A stretch of DNA of 64,000 bases from Nansenia antarctica (Eukaryota; Chordata; Actinopteri; Argentiniformes; Microstomatidae). Position 1 is the first letter of the stretch, and every line of letters starts with the position of its first letter. Positions 13,067 to 23,538 of this stretch are shown here, piece by piece. The notes beneath the pieces were generated by a model. The model was not told the origin of the DNA. It worked only from the letters and a program-made list of their open reading frames with translations, and did not search any database. The translations under genes were made by a program, and so were the position numbers. The stretch covers positions 13,480,343-13,544,342 of the forward strand of contig OZ022351.1 in the NCBI GenBank assembly GCA_963989245.1, in the 5' to 3' direction.

Positions 13067-14337
13067 CAGGGTTTCCGTTAACCGGTAATTAGCGGTCTTT
13101 GTCCGGTAAAATTAGTGGAAGTCCGACAAGTTGAAAACTCGTCGGACATAAATGTCCGGTGAAAATAATTCCCTCTAACCATTTTCAGCTGAGCACCAAA
13201 CACACACACAGAACACTGCCCGAGAGAGAAGGACCCGCCCCCTTTAGTTAGCCTATAGGCTATAGGCTAACTAAAGGGGGCGGGTCCTTCTCTCTCGGGC
13301 AGTGTTACACGAGTGTGTGTGTGTGTGTGTGTGTTTGGTGCTCAGCTGAAAATGGTGTCCCGAAGCGAAGCGCTTTAACTTTATCGCACAATAACAAGGA
13401 TAACAAACAAAACGGACAACATTTACACTAAGATGGAGACAAACTTCAGCGATATGATCTAACAGCCGGTCTTCAGGACGACATACAGACCCGTATGAGC
13501 TTACAGGGCTATCCCCTATCTATCTGAGAAAAGGCATAGCCTAGACTGTAACATCGAACGGAAATTAGCCTATACGCATTGCAAGTTAATTTAAAGCCTA
13601 TTTATTTTCAAAGAGTTTTATTCTATTTTATTTTATCTGATAAAAGGCATATGAACGGAAATTAGGCTAGCCGTGTCACGCCAGAAGCCTACATGCTTGC
13701 ACTGTTACTGTTCAATAAAATGTTATACATCTAGACATTGTGGTATTTCTTTATATACGTATCCCAGACTGCCTATCAATTGTTTCTCAATAAACAGTTA
13801 TGTTCTCCCCATTGTCATACTCCCGAGCTAAACGAAATGCCTTCCCAACCAGCGAGACCTGGTTATAGAAATGACGTTGTTTTATTGATTTAAAAAAAAG
13901 GGTAAAACTGGAAAGAGAAAATAGTAAACTCACATTAATCCCAAACAATTTAACAAACTTCAGTTAACGTAATGTGGAGTCCGTTCATTGATCGATGCTG
14001 TCTGTTCAGTTCCCAGTGAGGCGCCCGTTCAGCGCTGGATTTGACGCATGGCATAGCGCGCATGCGTCAAATCATGTTATATTATTATATATTATATAGC
14101 TCGCATCTAATCGTATCGGATGAGAAATAGACATTAAATGGCATATATAGGCCGCTACACAACAGTAATCACCGCGACAAACAGCTATATTAGATTTGAA
14201 AAAAAGAAATATGATTTTGAAAAAAATTTTTTTTATTATATTTTAATATGATGACCGGAATATATCACGTTTGTCCGGTAAATCGAATTCTTCCCGGACA
14301 CGATGTCCGACGGCAAATTTTTCTAACGGAAACCCTG
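13067..14337. mobile_element. hAT-like non-autonomous DNA transposon
   Basis: The termini are CAGGGTTTCCGTTA on the left and the inverted CTAACGGAAACCCTG on the right. The flanking 8 bases are GTGTGTGT on both sides, which fits the 8-bp hAT duplication but is ambiguous because the host site is (GT)n. The ends carry clustered TCCGG/GTCCGAC words in both orientations (13100-13165 and 14255-14315), typical of transposase-binding subterminal repeats. The 1271-bp interior has no transposase frame. It carries a large palindrome at 13181-13354. hAT assignment rests on the CAGGG...CCCTG ends and flank length. Confidence 0.82.
13181..13354. repeat. Long palindrome inside the hAT-like element
   Basis: Bases 13212-13258 and 13260-13306 are perfect inverted copies around a single central G at 13259, giving a 95-bp near-perfect palindrome with GGACCCGCCCCCTTTAG in its arm. 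The homology continues outward to ATTTTCAGCTGAGCACCAAA on each side, where the right arm has a (GT)n expansion that the left arm lacks. It could extrude as a cruciform or give a long hairpin RNA. Confidence 0.93.
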
Positions 14338-14349
14338 GTGTGTGTGTGT
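14338..14349. repeat. (GT)n microsatellite, right half
   Basis: Short continuation of the GT tract on the far side of the hAT-like insertion. It was presumably continuous with 13014-13066 before the insertion. Confidence 0.85.
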
Positions 14350-14944
14350 CTGGCTGGTTTATGAAAAAACTGTTACTGGACTCACTATTGTCCATCATTC
14401 CAGTTCTCTTCAGTCGACTCGGTTCGTCCCCTTACTATGGAACATGAACTCTGGGGCATGGATGTGTAGGCCTACCTATTCACTGAAGACCCCTATTCCA
14501 TCCTTCAATCTGCCTGGTACAGGCCAGGGACGCATGCAGGCAGAGAGTCCAGCCTATCGGCCATCCTATACAAGTATGTGCTGCAGCCAGCTGGGCTTCT
14601 CTTCACACCTTTCAGAGGTTTTGCAGTCTGAACGTGACTGCACCCTCTGTGGCACACACTGTCTGTCCTAAGTACTGGTTTGGAGACAGTGTGATGGAGT
14701 CGGAGTCTTGTGTCTGTACAGGTTTCCAGTTTGGACCAGGCAATCAGGGCAAGTCCCATAGTGTGAGGGTTGACTGAAAGAGAGGTTCACTGAAGGAGAT
14801 AAGGGAGAGCTTGTGAAGAGTGCTTCACTGGATAAAAGGGTTGCGCTTGCTAGGTCTTATACTGACACGGTCTGGTAAAAAGGGCCGCATGTCTGCAATC
14901 CTCAAGTTTTTCTTTGCATATTACGAAAGTTGAAGTGTTGAAGA
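14350..14944. other. Unique sequence, no gene seen
   Basis: Open frames on both strands overlap here, but none has a recognisable domain or splice context. Confidence 0.4.
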
Positions 14945-15226
14945 GCCCACTCGATATAACAAACAACAGTTTTAGGATCACTAATTATTTATCATTTGTG
15001 AATTGGATTCACAGTCTTGTCTGCCGTAGGCTGCTGGTAAGTGATACATGGCTTGTAAACAAACTTTAATTTTTAAGAGGTGTTCAAAAGCAAGGACTGT
15101 GTGATCGTCTAATTATGTGTAGTTATGTGTTTTTTAGCATGTTGATGTTCTATCAGCATATTTTCAGATTTCAATGTATCATTTGAAAGCTTACAATCTG
15201 CACTTTCATGATCTGGCAAAAATGGC
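14945..15226 (+). mobile_element. Deleted relative of the 33-kb TIR element
   Basis: This stretch aligns along its length with the reverse complement of 33146-33570. Shared blocks in order are CTCGATATAACAAACAACAG, a GTAGGCTG...GGTAAG block, CTTGTAAAC, GTGTTCAAAAG, ATGTGTAGTTATGTG, AGCATGTTGATGTTC and CATTTGAAAGCTTACAATC. About 160 bases present in the 33-kb copy between the last two blocks are missing here. I could not find the TIRs of the 33-kb copy at these ends, so this is an internal relic or a relative with other termini. Confidence 0.75.
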
Positions 15227-15399
15227 CATGAGGACTCGAGGATGTTTTGAACCAGACCCTGTTACATATGTAGGATGGTCTGATCAGTATCAGGCGTGAT
15301 CGTCTCTAGCGAATAGGAACACAAAGTGTGTGTCTAATAGTGAGGAGTCTCCTTCATCTCATTCAGAGGACCTGGGTTACATTCATGACCTCTCGTTAT

Positions 15400-15850
15400 A
15401 GTTTCAAGTGTATTTGTCACGTCACATTACATAAGCGTAACAGAGTAACATTCTTAGGCTTCGGATCCTGACATTGCATTACATTGCATTACAAGACATA
15501 GGGCATAATAAATCAAGTATAATTCAAGATAAAAGTGTCAATAGTACAGGACATATGAGACAACAAATAATAGGGATAGTACAAGATAAGGTGGCATTAG
15601 TGCAGGTAAGGCAAGACAGGTTGCACTAGCAGTGCCGCTAGTGATAATAGAGTTCACAGTAGTAAGGTGGCTTGAGCTTAGGGTTGCTGTAGTCCATGCA
15701 CAAGCAGTGAGCAAGGGGAAGAGAGTCAAATGACTACAGTGGGCTTGTTCAAGAGTCTGATCGCCTGGGGGAAGTAGCTGTTTGTTAGTCTCTGAGTCTT
15801 GGCCCTAAGGCTCCGGAAGAGGCCTCGTCTTTTGGACGGCATCGGTTTCG
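15400..15850 (-). mobile_element. LINE 3' end, reverse orientation
   Basis: The minus strand from about 15840 encodes the end of a LINE ORF, with SLRAKTQRLTNSYFPQAI followed by RLLNKP. This matches the C-terminus of the LINE at 50186-51720 (SLGAKSQRLSNSYFPQAT). It is followed by 3' UTR sequence ending near TGACAAATACACTTGAAA. It is a strongly 5'-truncated insertion with no upstream endonuclease or RT. The clade cannot be fixed by eye. Confidence 0.78.
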
Positions 15851-15973
15851 AACAGGTCGATCATAATATGATTTTGAATATATATTCATCCCTATATTAT
15901 AGGGCATCATATTCAGTTATTATGTCATGGCACTCTGGAGGCTGTGGTTAGTAATGAGGGCCTGGATGTTCTA

Positions 15974-16232
15974 CTGGCTGTGGCGCAGGAGGTAGAGTCG
16001 CCGCCTAATGATCACAAGGTTGGCAGATCGGCGGTTCGAGCCCCGGCTGGGGGAAGTGTCCTTGGGCAAGACACTGAACCCCAAAATTGCTCCCAGTGAG
16101 CGGGCCAGCGCCTTGCATGGCAGCTTGCTGCCATTGGTGTGTGAATGGGTGAATGAGAGGCCGTAGTAAAGCGTTAAAGTGTTTTGGAGCAGCAAAAAAG
16201 GCGCTATATAAGTGCAGTCCATTTACCATTTA
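15974..16232 (+). mobile_element. tRNA-derived SINE
   Basis: The 5' head has tRNA-type internal promoter boxes: A box TGGCGCAGGAG at 15981-15991 and B box GGTTCGAGCCC at 16033-16043. The body contains GTGTCCTTGGGCAAGACACT and GTGTGTGAATGGGTGAATG. It ends with GGCGCTATATAAGTGCAGTC and CATTTACCATTT, a tail common to several fish SINEs and LINEs. The copy looks complete. The head would be transcribed by RNA polymerase III and the element mobilised by a partner LINE; both are family knowledge, not visible here. Confidence 0.88.
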
Positions 16233-16438
16233 ACACTGTGTGTTAACAAAGCAATTCAGTCCACTGAATTAGAATATTGTAAACTTGCATTAAGCATTAT
16301 ATGAAATGTGTATAAAGATGCAACCTTAACGATCTCGCTGAAGTTAGAGACTTGATGCTCTGTAGTAGTACTGTATAAAACAACAAAAAACCTGCAGTTC
16401 CATAAAAAATGGAAAACGTGGTATTGTACACGTTTGGT
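16233..16438. other. Unique sequence between SINE and CA tract
   Basis: Nothing recognised. Confidence 0.4.
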
Positions 16439-16481
16439 CAACACACACACACACACACACACACACGCCCACACACACACA
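16439..16481. repeat. (CA)n microsatellite
   Basis: About 43 bases of CA with one GCCC interruption. Confidence 0.95.
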
Positions 16482-18399
16482 TGCAGTGAAAAGTCAACAT
16501 TTGGAATGTGGCTCTGAACAACTCAGGCAGTTCTCTGGGCCCAGAGAACCCACACAGCTTCATCAGCTCAGCTGGAAGGCCCTGCAAGGCCCAGGGCAGG
16601 CCGCGACTGTGCCAGACAGTGAATGACTGACACATTTCCTCGAACGTCACATCAACTATAGTGAAACCAGGGTATACATCTGCTTACATTACCATAGAAA
16701 CGGGGCACACAAGCTCACTTGACATCCAGTATGCAGCAAACACCAACAGCTGCTGCCTACTTCAGTAAGCTTTTCCTACCAAGACACCGGCAAGCTTCTC
16801 TCTCCTCCACCACCAACCCCAAACACACTAGAACTAGTTCTCTACCCACATAGAAAAAAGAAGCTCTCTCCTCTCACTTGCAGTGTGAAGTATGCTGCAC
16901 GTCCCCAGGGCTTGAGAATGAGCATTCAGCCTGTCAGTATGAACTTGCCATCAATTTGCAGACAGCCACACACCAGAACCAACCCTCCAGGAGAGTGTTG
17001 GAGGGAGTTGGAGGAATGCCGGTTTCTTTATCAGTTTGTTTTTTTTCCCCTACCACTTTAATTCCAGACTTTTGCCCATAGCTCAGATGTCTGTTACAGT
17101 ACTTGTGCTTTGCATATAGATGTGAATTTTTGGCCCTGACCCTATGATTTAATGTATAATGTCGTGCATGTTGTAATCTTGATGTGGATGTTCTTGAGTA
17201 CGGTAATTCTATGCAGAGGGAAGAGATTTATTACATTTATTTGTATATCATTTGTATGTTTGTATATTATTTTCAAAAGCATACTGATTGGGGTTGCGCT
17301 GAAATCTTTGGTCAGGGTTGTGCTGGTGTATCGTGGTTATTTCATGTTTGGAAACCTCTCCGAACCTTTTAGCTCATTATTTATTTAGTGCTTCTTGTTT
17401 GCCTTGTCAAACTGTGGCCTTGCTTCTGGTGCCAGCAAGTGCCCCGGTCTACATTTTTGCATCTCACAAGGCTAACCTGTATTAATATTTCAAATCAGGG
17501 AAGCAAACGGGCCCCAGTCCATCCTTTGATTGGCAGTCGAGGTGATCCAGCATTCAGATTATTGATGTATTGTTGAGAGGGGTTTGTGTTCGTGCAAAAT
17601 AGAAAATGGCAAACATTTGTCCATCAATTTTGCAGAGTTTAATTGAATAATTCTTATTTGAGTTTGAAGGCTTGGGGCTCATTCCATGTGGCACAGATGT
17701 CCCATGAATAAAACATCGGCTCTGAGAGTAAATATTAGTGTCTGCATTTATTATTTTCTTGTTAGCATTTTGCAATGTCGAACATGCTTTTTGTTGTGTT
17801 CCTCAGCTCGCAGGATTCTAATTGCACACATAGAAAACCACAGAAACCATGACATCTAGGATTCACAGCTGTGCCGTGGAAAGTGAGTTTGAACTTGTCC
17901 ATTAACATAGCTCCTGTCATTTTCACATATTCTTTAATCAGAGCTTTATTTGCCAGAATCCTCGATTTGAGGCCCCAGTCTGGACTGCATAAAAACGTCC
18001 ATTAAAATACACCATATGAAATGTCACTCCATTTTAGTCTTCTTGTCGATGCTTACTGTCACATTTTGCCTGTGCGACCATGTCTGATAAACAGGAGGGG
18101 CTTACACCTCTGCTAGGCAATCAGCAGCATGAATTGCCCTTTTTAAGCCTCACTGATCTGACAGTGCCAGCTGTAGCACCAGCCTCATTTTCTCAGCCTC
18201 CGAGCACGAAGACTCAGGCACACAAAGACAAGGGAGTCTATCTCCCAGAGTCCTTTGAGGAAGGACAGAGAAGGGCCACACGGCTGAGGATTTGCCTCTG
18301 GTATTGTTGTCATCGGTGCGAGCTCTATTGCTTTTTGATTTGTAATCCCTCAATCAAATCTCACCTGCTCTAATGTGTTTCCCCCCCCCCTCCCTGTTA
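16482..18399. other. Unique sequence, no gene seen
   Basis: There is no repeat or domain that I recognise. The part from about 17480 to 18060 has a conserved-element look, with mixed composition and no repeats; this is an impression only. A run of ten C bases lies at about 18381-18390, just before the L2 homology starts. Confidence 0.4.
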
Positions 18400-20750
18400 T
18401 TTCACCGTCCCGTAGGGTACTTAGACGAGGCACTCCACCTCGCCATGGAAACCGATCTATTCGGGTGTACATTTACCCCACAGGTTCAAGATGTCTTGAT
18501 CTGGTTGGTTGCCGGTGGACTTTGGAACGGCCAGTCAGCAGTCAGGAAAGCAGAGGCTATCACATCCTTTACCTCCGTTCAACCCCTCCACTTCCTGGCT
18601 TTCACTGAGACATGGATCATGGATCATGGATCGGAGAACACGGCTACTCCAGCAGCACTCCATTGCCTACTCCTTTTCTCACACCCTTAGACCCCAAGCC
18701 GGTGGCATAGGGTCCTCATCTCACCTAAGTGGACATTTATTATTGTTATTGTTATTTCACACATGTCCATATCCTCATTTGAATTCCATGCTGTTTTTGT
18801 TACTTTCCCTGTCAAACTTCACATTGTTGTTATCTAGAAAAAACGGACCATCCTGACGACCTAGCAACTTATTACTATCTTCTCCCGAAGTGCTCCGTGA
18901 CTGCGGCCAACGCTTCATCCCAGCATTCTAAAATTCAATTGTCTGACCCAAGTAAACTAATTTGCCACATTCTCCTCACTCCTCAACCCATCTTCCCCTC
19001 CCCCTCCCTCCTCTCTCTCTGCGGATGACTCACTAAAAGAAGGCTGATGACATACGCAGCTCTTTCACACAACCTTGTGTTATCACTACTACCATTACTA
19101 GATTTGGCTGTGGTTTATCATCACTTTCCCCCCCCCCTCTCCCCTGATGATGTCCTAAAATTTGTCTCATCCAATCGGGCAACCAACCTTGCCCTCTCGA
19201 TTCTCCAATCCATTCTCCAATGACATCCTTCCTTTCCTTACCGCCCTCATCAACTCCTTCCTGACCACAGGCTCTGTCCTTTAAGACAGCCAGAGTCAAA
19301 CCTCCGCCATCACTTGACCCATCTGTTGTCCAAAACTACAAGTCTTCTTTCATTCTTGTCTAAAACTCTTGAACATGCTGTTGGTAACCAACTCTCGCGC
19401 CCCAAATCTCTTTCAGAACAATCTCCTAGACCCATCAGTACGGCTTCAAAGCTGCTCTCCTTGCTGCCAAAGGGGCATCTCCTCTGTTCTCATTCTTCTG
19501 GACTTGTCTGCCGTATTTGACACAGTAAACCACCAGATCCTTCTCTCCACCCTCTCATAGCTGGGCATCTCAGGTTCTGCACTCTCCTGGTTTGTATCCT
19601 ACCTGGCCGATTGCTCATAGCAGGTAATGTGGAGAGGGCTGTTGCCCACCTCACACACCCTCACCACTGATGTCCCCCTGGGCTCTGTCCTACAGTAGGA
19701 CCCTTACTGTTCTCTCTACATACCAAATCTCTTGGCGCTATCATTTCCTCACACAGTTTCTCGTACCACTGCTATGCTGACGACAGTGAATGTTTTATCG
19801 CTTTACCTACCCCCCTCTGACACACAGGTGGCGACACGTGTCTCTACATGTCTCGCAGACATCTCCGCCTGGATGTCTGCTCACCAGCTCAAGCTCAATC
19901 TTGACAAGTCGGAGCTCCTCCTCCTTCCTGGGAAAGCCCGCCCTCTCCAAGACTCTACTGTGTACCCCTCCCAGACAGCAAATAATCTTGGGGTGATCCT
20001 GGACAATCAACTGTCCTGTGTGGCTAACATCACAGCGATGGTAGATTCTTCTTCTACAACATTGGAAGGACACACCCATTCCTCACTAGAGAAGCAGTGC
20101 AATTCCTGATCCAGGTCATCTCCCGCCTAGACTACTGCCAGCTCACTTCTGGCCGGGCTCCTGCCTCCACCATCAGACCTCTGCAGCTCATCTAGAACGC
20201 TGAAGCCCTTGTTTAATCTCTTCAAAATTCTCCCATGTCACCCCCCTCCTCTGCACCCTTCACTGGCTCCCAGTAGCAGCTTGCATCCGATTCAAGACCC
20301 TGGTGCTCACCTACAGAGAGATAAATGGAACAGTCCCTCCCTGTTTTGCAAATGAAACAGTCCCCAAACCGTGGCCTGATCCCTCCGTTCTTCCACCTCT
20401 GCTTGGCAGTTGACACTGCCATCTCTACGAGGACATAGTGGTGGTCGCTCTGCTCATTTACAGCTCTTCTTTGTCTTGGCGCCCCAGTGGCGGAATGAGC
20501 TTCCCATCATTGTCAGCACGGCGGAGTCACTAACTATTGCTGTAGACTTAAGACCCATCTCTAATCCTAACATCCGACATTACCAGTAAATCATTTAAAA
20601 AAGATTCTTCCTTTCTCTAGCACTGTAACTGCCAATGGCACTTGTTCTTATAAAAGGTTTTTTACTTACGATGACTGTTGTATAATTGATTCAGTTACTT
20701 AGACACATTTGGATAAAAGTGTCTTTTAATTGCCTAAAATGAAATGATTT
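18400..20750 (+). mobile_element. Second L2-type LINE, decayed
   Basis: A second non-LTR element, clearly different in sequence from the 8-11 kb one. Remnants run from an endonuclease (18500-18700) through a reverse transcriptase (19500-20050) to a C-terminal region ending near 20590 and a 3' tail at about 20690-20748. The tail reads TTTGGATAAAAGTGTCTTTT and then GCCTAAAATGAAATG. This is the same tail class as the SINE at 51744-51939, which implies that LINEs of this kind mobilised that SINE. Internal parts between endonuclease and RT are mostly gone. Confidence 0.87.
18425..20590 (+). pseudogene. L2 endonuclease/reverse transcriptase, broken
   Basis: The endonuclease remnant keeps LWNGQSAVRKAEAI, then TETWIM near 18601 and ENTATPAALHC. 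Reverse transcriptase motif A, LDLSAVFDTVNH, lies at 19498-19533. Motif B is degraded to VPLGSVL near 19671. The YADD box is intact as a string at 19773-19784 but in a different frame from its surroundings. The following thumb region, with DISAWMSAHQLKLNLDKSEL and later NNLGVILD, is well preserved at about 19860-20010. At least three frameshifts and a large internal deletion make it non-functional. The usual length of this ORF is roughly 900-1000 residues, so much has been lost. Confidence 0.85.
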
Positions 20751-21570
20751 AAAAATGATATTTCATATATGTAGTTCTCAGAGGCAATGTTGCAAACATT
20801 GGGTAATTCCCTTTGCCTATTAACCCATCTGAAATCCTTGTTATCTGTCAGAATGACTAATCTTATGGATCAGGTCTAGCTGACAAGAGCAGCTATGCAT
20901 CCTGACAACGCAGTCTAAACTTCATGATCTTGTCAGCACTTGCAGGTTATATAAGATCTGGGCTGATGCAAACATTATCAGAGTTTACTCTATCATAACA
21001 ATGTCCACAGAGAGGAGTTATTGCTTGATGTCTGCACCTTCCCAATTAAAACACAAGGCAACCTGATTGGTTGGTTGTAGGTGAGGGATACAAAAACACA
21101 TTCCACCTTTCAAATAGACTCTAATTGAGCTGACCTGAAAGATGTTGGTATCTAAAACAAGTGCTATGTGGTTTAAATACGGGATTGAAATATAGCATTG
21201 TTTAATGAGTACAACATTGATATGAACATTATGATCAAGATTATACCTGATTGCCACATTGTCCTTTTGCTCAAAAGAACATTCACATTATGACATCACA
21301 TCACATCCTCCTCCGCCTATGGTTTCGTTTGTCAGCCCATATGATGGTCTTTATCATCTTACAGTCGTTTATTATGGATTAACTTTAACTGAATGAAAGC
21401 CTTTGTCAATGCTTGCTGGTCCCCTCTCTCTAGGTGGTCCTGCAGTATACGGAAGGTTTGTATATTATGTTTACCAAGAGGGCATGAGAAATGACGTCCC
21501 CAGAGGGCGGGGAGAGCCGTCGTGAGGAGCACATGTCTGGCCTCTGCTGAGTGATGCAGAGACAGCCTCT
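20751..21570. other. Unique sequence, no gene seen
   Basis: No recognisable coding or mobile-element sequence. Confidence 0.4.
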
Positions 21571-21663
21571 GTTCATAATGTCTACTCTCCATCTCTGGAA
21601 TAGTCTGCAGAGGTTCTGTTCATATGTCTACTCTGCATCTCTGGAATAGTCTGGAGAGGTTCT
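21571..21663. repeat. Two-copy tandem duplication, ~47 bp
   Basis: GTTCATAATGTCTACTCTCC with the following CTGGAATAGTCTGCAGAGG is repeated immediately at 21618 with four or five changes. It is a small recent local duplication. Confidence 0.85.
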
Positions 21664-21814
21664 GTTCATATCCATATGAGCTCCATAGTCTTTTTTCATT
21701 GTACACAATGATCTTTAGTTTGTAATTAGTTTTATTTATCTTTAGTCTACGAAATATGATACTGTGGTATAATATGAATACTGTGGTATACATTTTAAAA
21801 ATGTAATGTAATGA
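21664..21814. other. Short unique stretch
   Basis: AT-rich sequence with nothing recognised. Confidence 0.4.
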
Positions 21815-21879
21815 GATACAGGGAAGGGTACAGGGTAGAAGGGTACATGGTAGATACAGGGTACAGGGTAGATACAGAC
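21815..21879. repeat. Degenerate GATACAGGGTA repeat
   Basis: Words GATACAGGG, GGGTACAGGGTA and GGTAGATACAG recur in an irregular short tandem array. Confidence 0.75.
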
Positions 21880-23388
21880 AGAACTCTTACATCTTTTGTT
21901 TATTCTTGTTTTTTTTTCTATATCTTTTTGGTCTGTTTGTTTGTTTTCAGTTTTTTCTGTCTTGATACTGCTCCAAATATATTGAAAATACTTGAATATA
22001 TTTTTGTATATCTGTTGTGTAAATGAAAATGAGAACATTGTTTTGGCTCAATAAAAAAACATTTGAAATTATTGTTTTTTTATACTGAGATACTGCCAAT
22101 CCTAAAGCACTGTAGTATAGCCCCTGGCTGCTGAATGGATGAGGACGGTGGCTATTCGCAAAAGCCGAGTAGAGGGCAGGCTTCTCCAGAGAAAACACAC
22201 TCAGTTCAGCTGTTGCTAGGGACAACAGTCCTTTCAGGCTGCCAGAGCCCAGGGCGGATGCAGAGGGGGGATCCCAGGCATAACCTCCGGTAGGAAGTCA
22301 GGAAGGGCTCGGGGGTGTCCTGGGGCGTGGGCCCGCTACGGTCAAGCTTGACTGTCAGAGATGGATGGACGTGGCCCCGGGTCTGGTGACCGCCTCATGC
22401 CCAGATGCTGTGTGGCCTGACAAATGAGGGTCAACAGAGGTCAAGGGGCGGAGCCTCCACCACGTCCATTTAGAATAATGTCTCCATCTCATTATGTTAA
22501 TCGTATTCCTCTCTCACAAAAAGTTGAGGCTGCCTGATGTCAGTTTTTCACGTGGAAAAAACTTAATTTGCAATGTATGTGTATACAGTGTGTGCGAGGA
22601 ATGAATGTCTCTGAAGATATTTGTATCCCTGAAGTAATGGGCTTTTTGAACTACGCTAGAAAAAAACTACTCCCTACTGGGCCTGACAACCACAAACTTG
22701 TTATTGAAATCGAAAAAATACAAAGGTTCATCACTCATTTAATAATTCCATTAACTGAATGGCACCCCTTTGAATGTTGTCCTTCACCTCCACAGCATGA
22801 AAAAAAAATCTTCCTTTATGTCCTCAGCAGGCGTTCTTTCCCTCCCTCCCTCCCTCTCCCACTCTCTCTCTCTCTCAGACACAACTTGTCCTATGCTTGT
22901 TTTTATGGCAAGTCTCCCGTGATGAATCTGATAAGACTAATGTGTCAGGCGGGAGACATTTGAAAAATGGCTTGAATTACCCTCTCCACGGAGAGTGCGT
23001 TGCCCAGCGCGGTGTTGCCTTTATCCTGGTGGTGTTTACATTCATTAGCACTTGTCTGAGATGTGTCACCTTCTCACTCCCTCCATTCTGCTCTTGATAT
23101 CCATTTAGGTCTCCATGTACTGCAAACAGATGCTATCAAGCAGAGAAAATGTTTTGTCTGCCTTCCATTAGCATGGCAAGCGGCTCCATCAGGACTTTAC
23201 ATGTCAGAGCGCATACGGTACAGGAGATCGCATCGCAGTCTGAAAGAGAACCAAGTATTGACATGTACATTTATCTCCTTCATTTTTAGTGGAAGCTAAC
23301 TTTTTAACCGTTCAACAATTCACTAAAAGGGCCCTCATAGGTTGGTCTTATATCGATGTAGTAACTAACCCTAATTATTTTAATAACA
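21880..23388. other. Unique sequence, no gene seen
   Basis: An open frame of 131 codons at 22568-22963 runs into the CT-rich patch at 22838-22880 and has no recognisable domain, so it is not called. The part from 22900 to 23300 has a conserved-element look. Confidence 0.4.
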
Positions 23389-23530
23389 CAGGGATGCAAA
23401 CTGGTGATGGCCCAAAAATGTGACATTATTATTTTTGCCTGAAAACAAAGAACATTTATGAAAATTGTTGACCTATTTTGAGGTAGAAAAACTGCTAAAA
23501 CGGCTAAAAGGTGACAAGTTTGCACCCCTG
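23389..23530. mobile_element. Small hAT-type MITE
   Basis: The 142-bp unit starts CAGGGATGCAAACTGGTGA and ends with the inverted TGACAAGTTTGCACCCCTG, giving imperfect TIRs of about 16-20 bases. The flanks TAATAACA (23381-23388) and AATTAACA (23531-23538) agree at 6 of 8 positions, consistent with an aged 8-bp duplication. There is no coding capacity. Confidence 0.8.
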
Positions 23531-23538
23531 AATTAACA

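Noticed and set aside
13212..13306. microRNA precursor
   Set aside because: Arms of 47 perfectly paired bases with a one-base loop are unlike a normal precursor and lie inside a transposon.
15215..15262. TIR pair for the 15-kb relic (GGTCTGGT near 14869 and its inverse near 15252)
   Set aside because: Only 8 bases match and no target duplication is visible, so it may be chance.
15974..16047. tRNA gene
   Set aside because: A and B boxes are present, but the acceptor and anticodon stems do not pair properly and the sequence continues into a SINE body.
22568..22963. 131-codon open frame
   Set aside because: No known domain, runs through a CT-rich patch, and codon content looks random.
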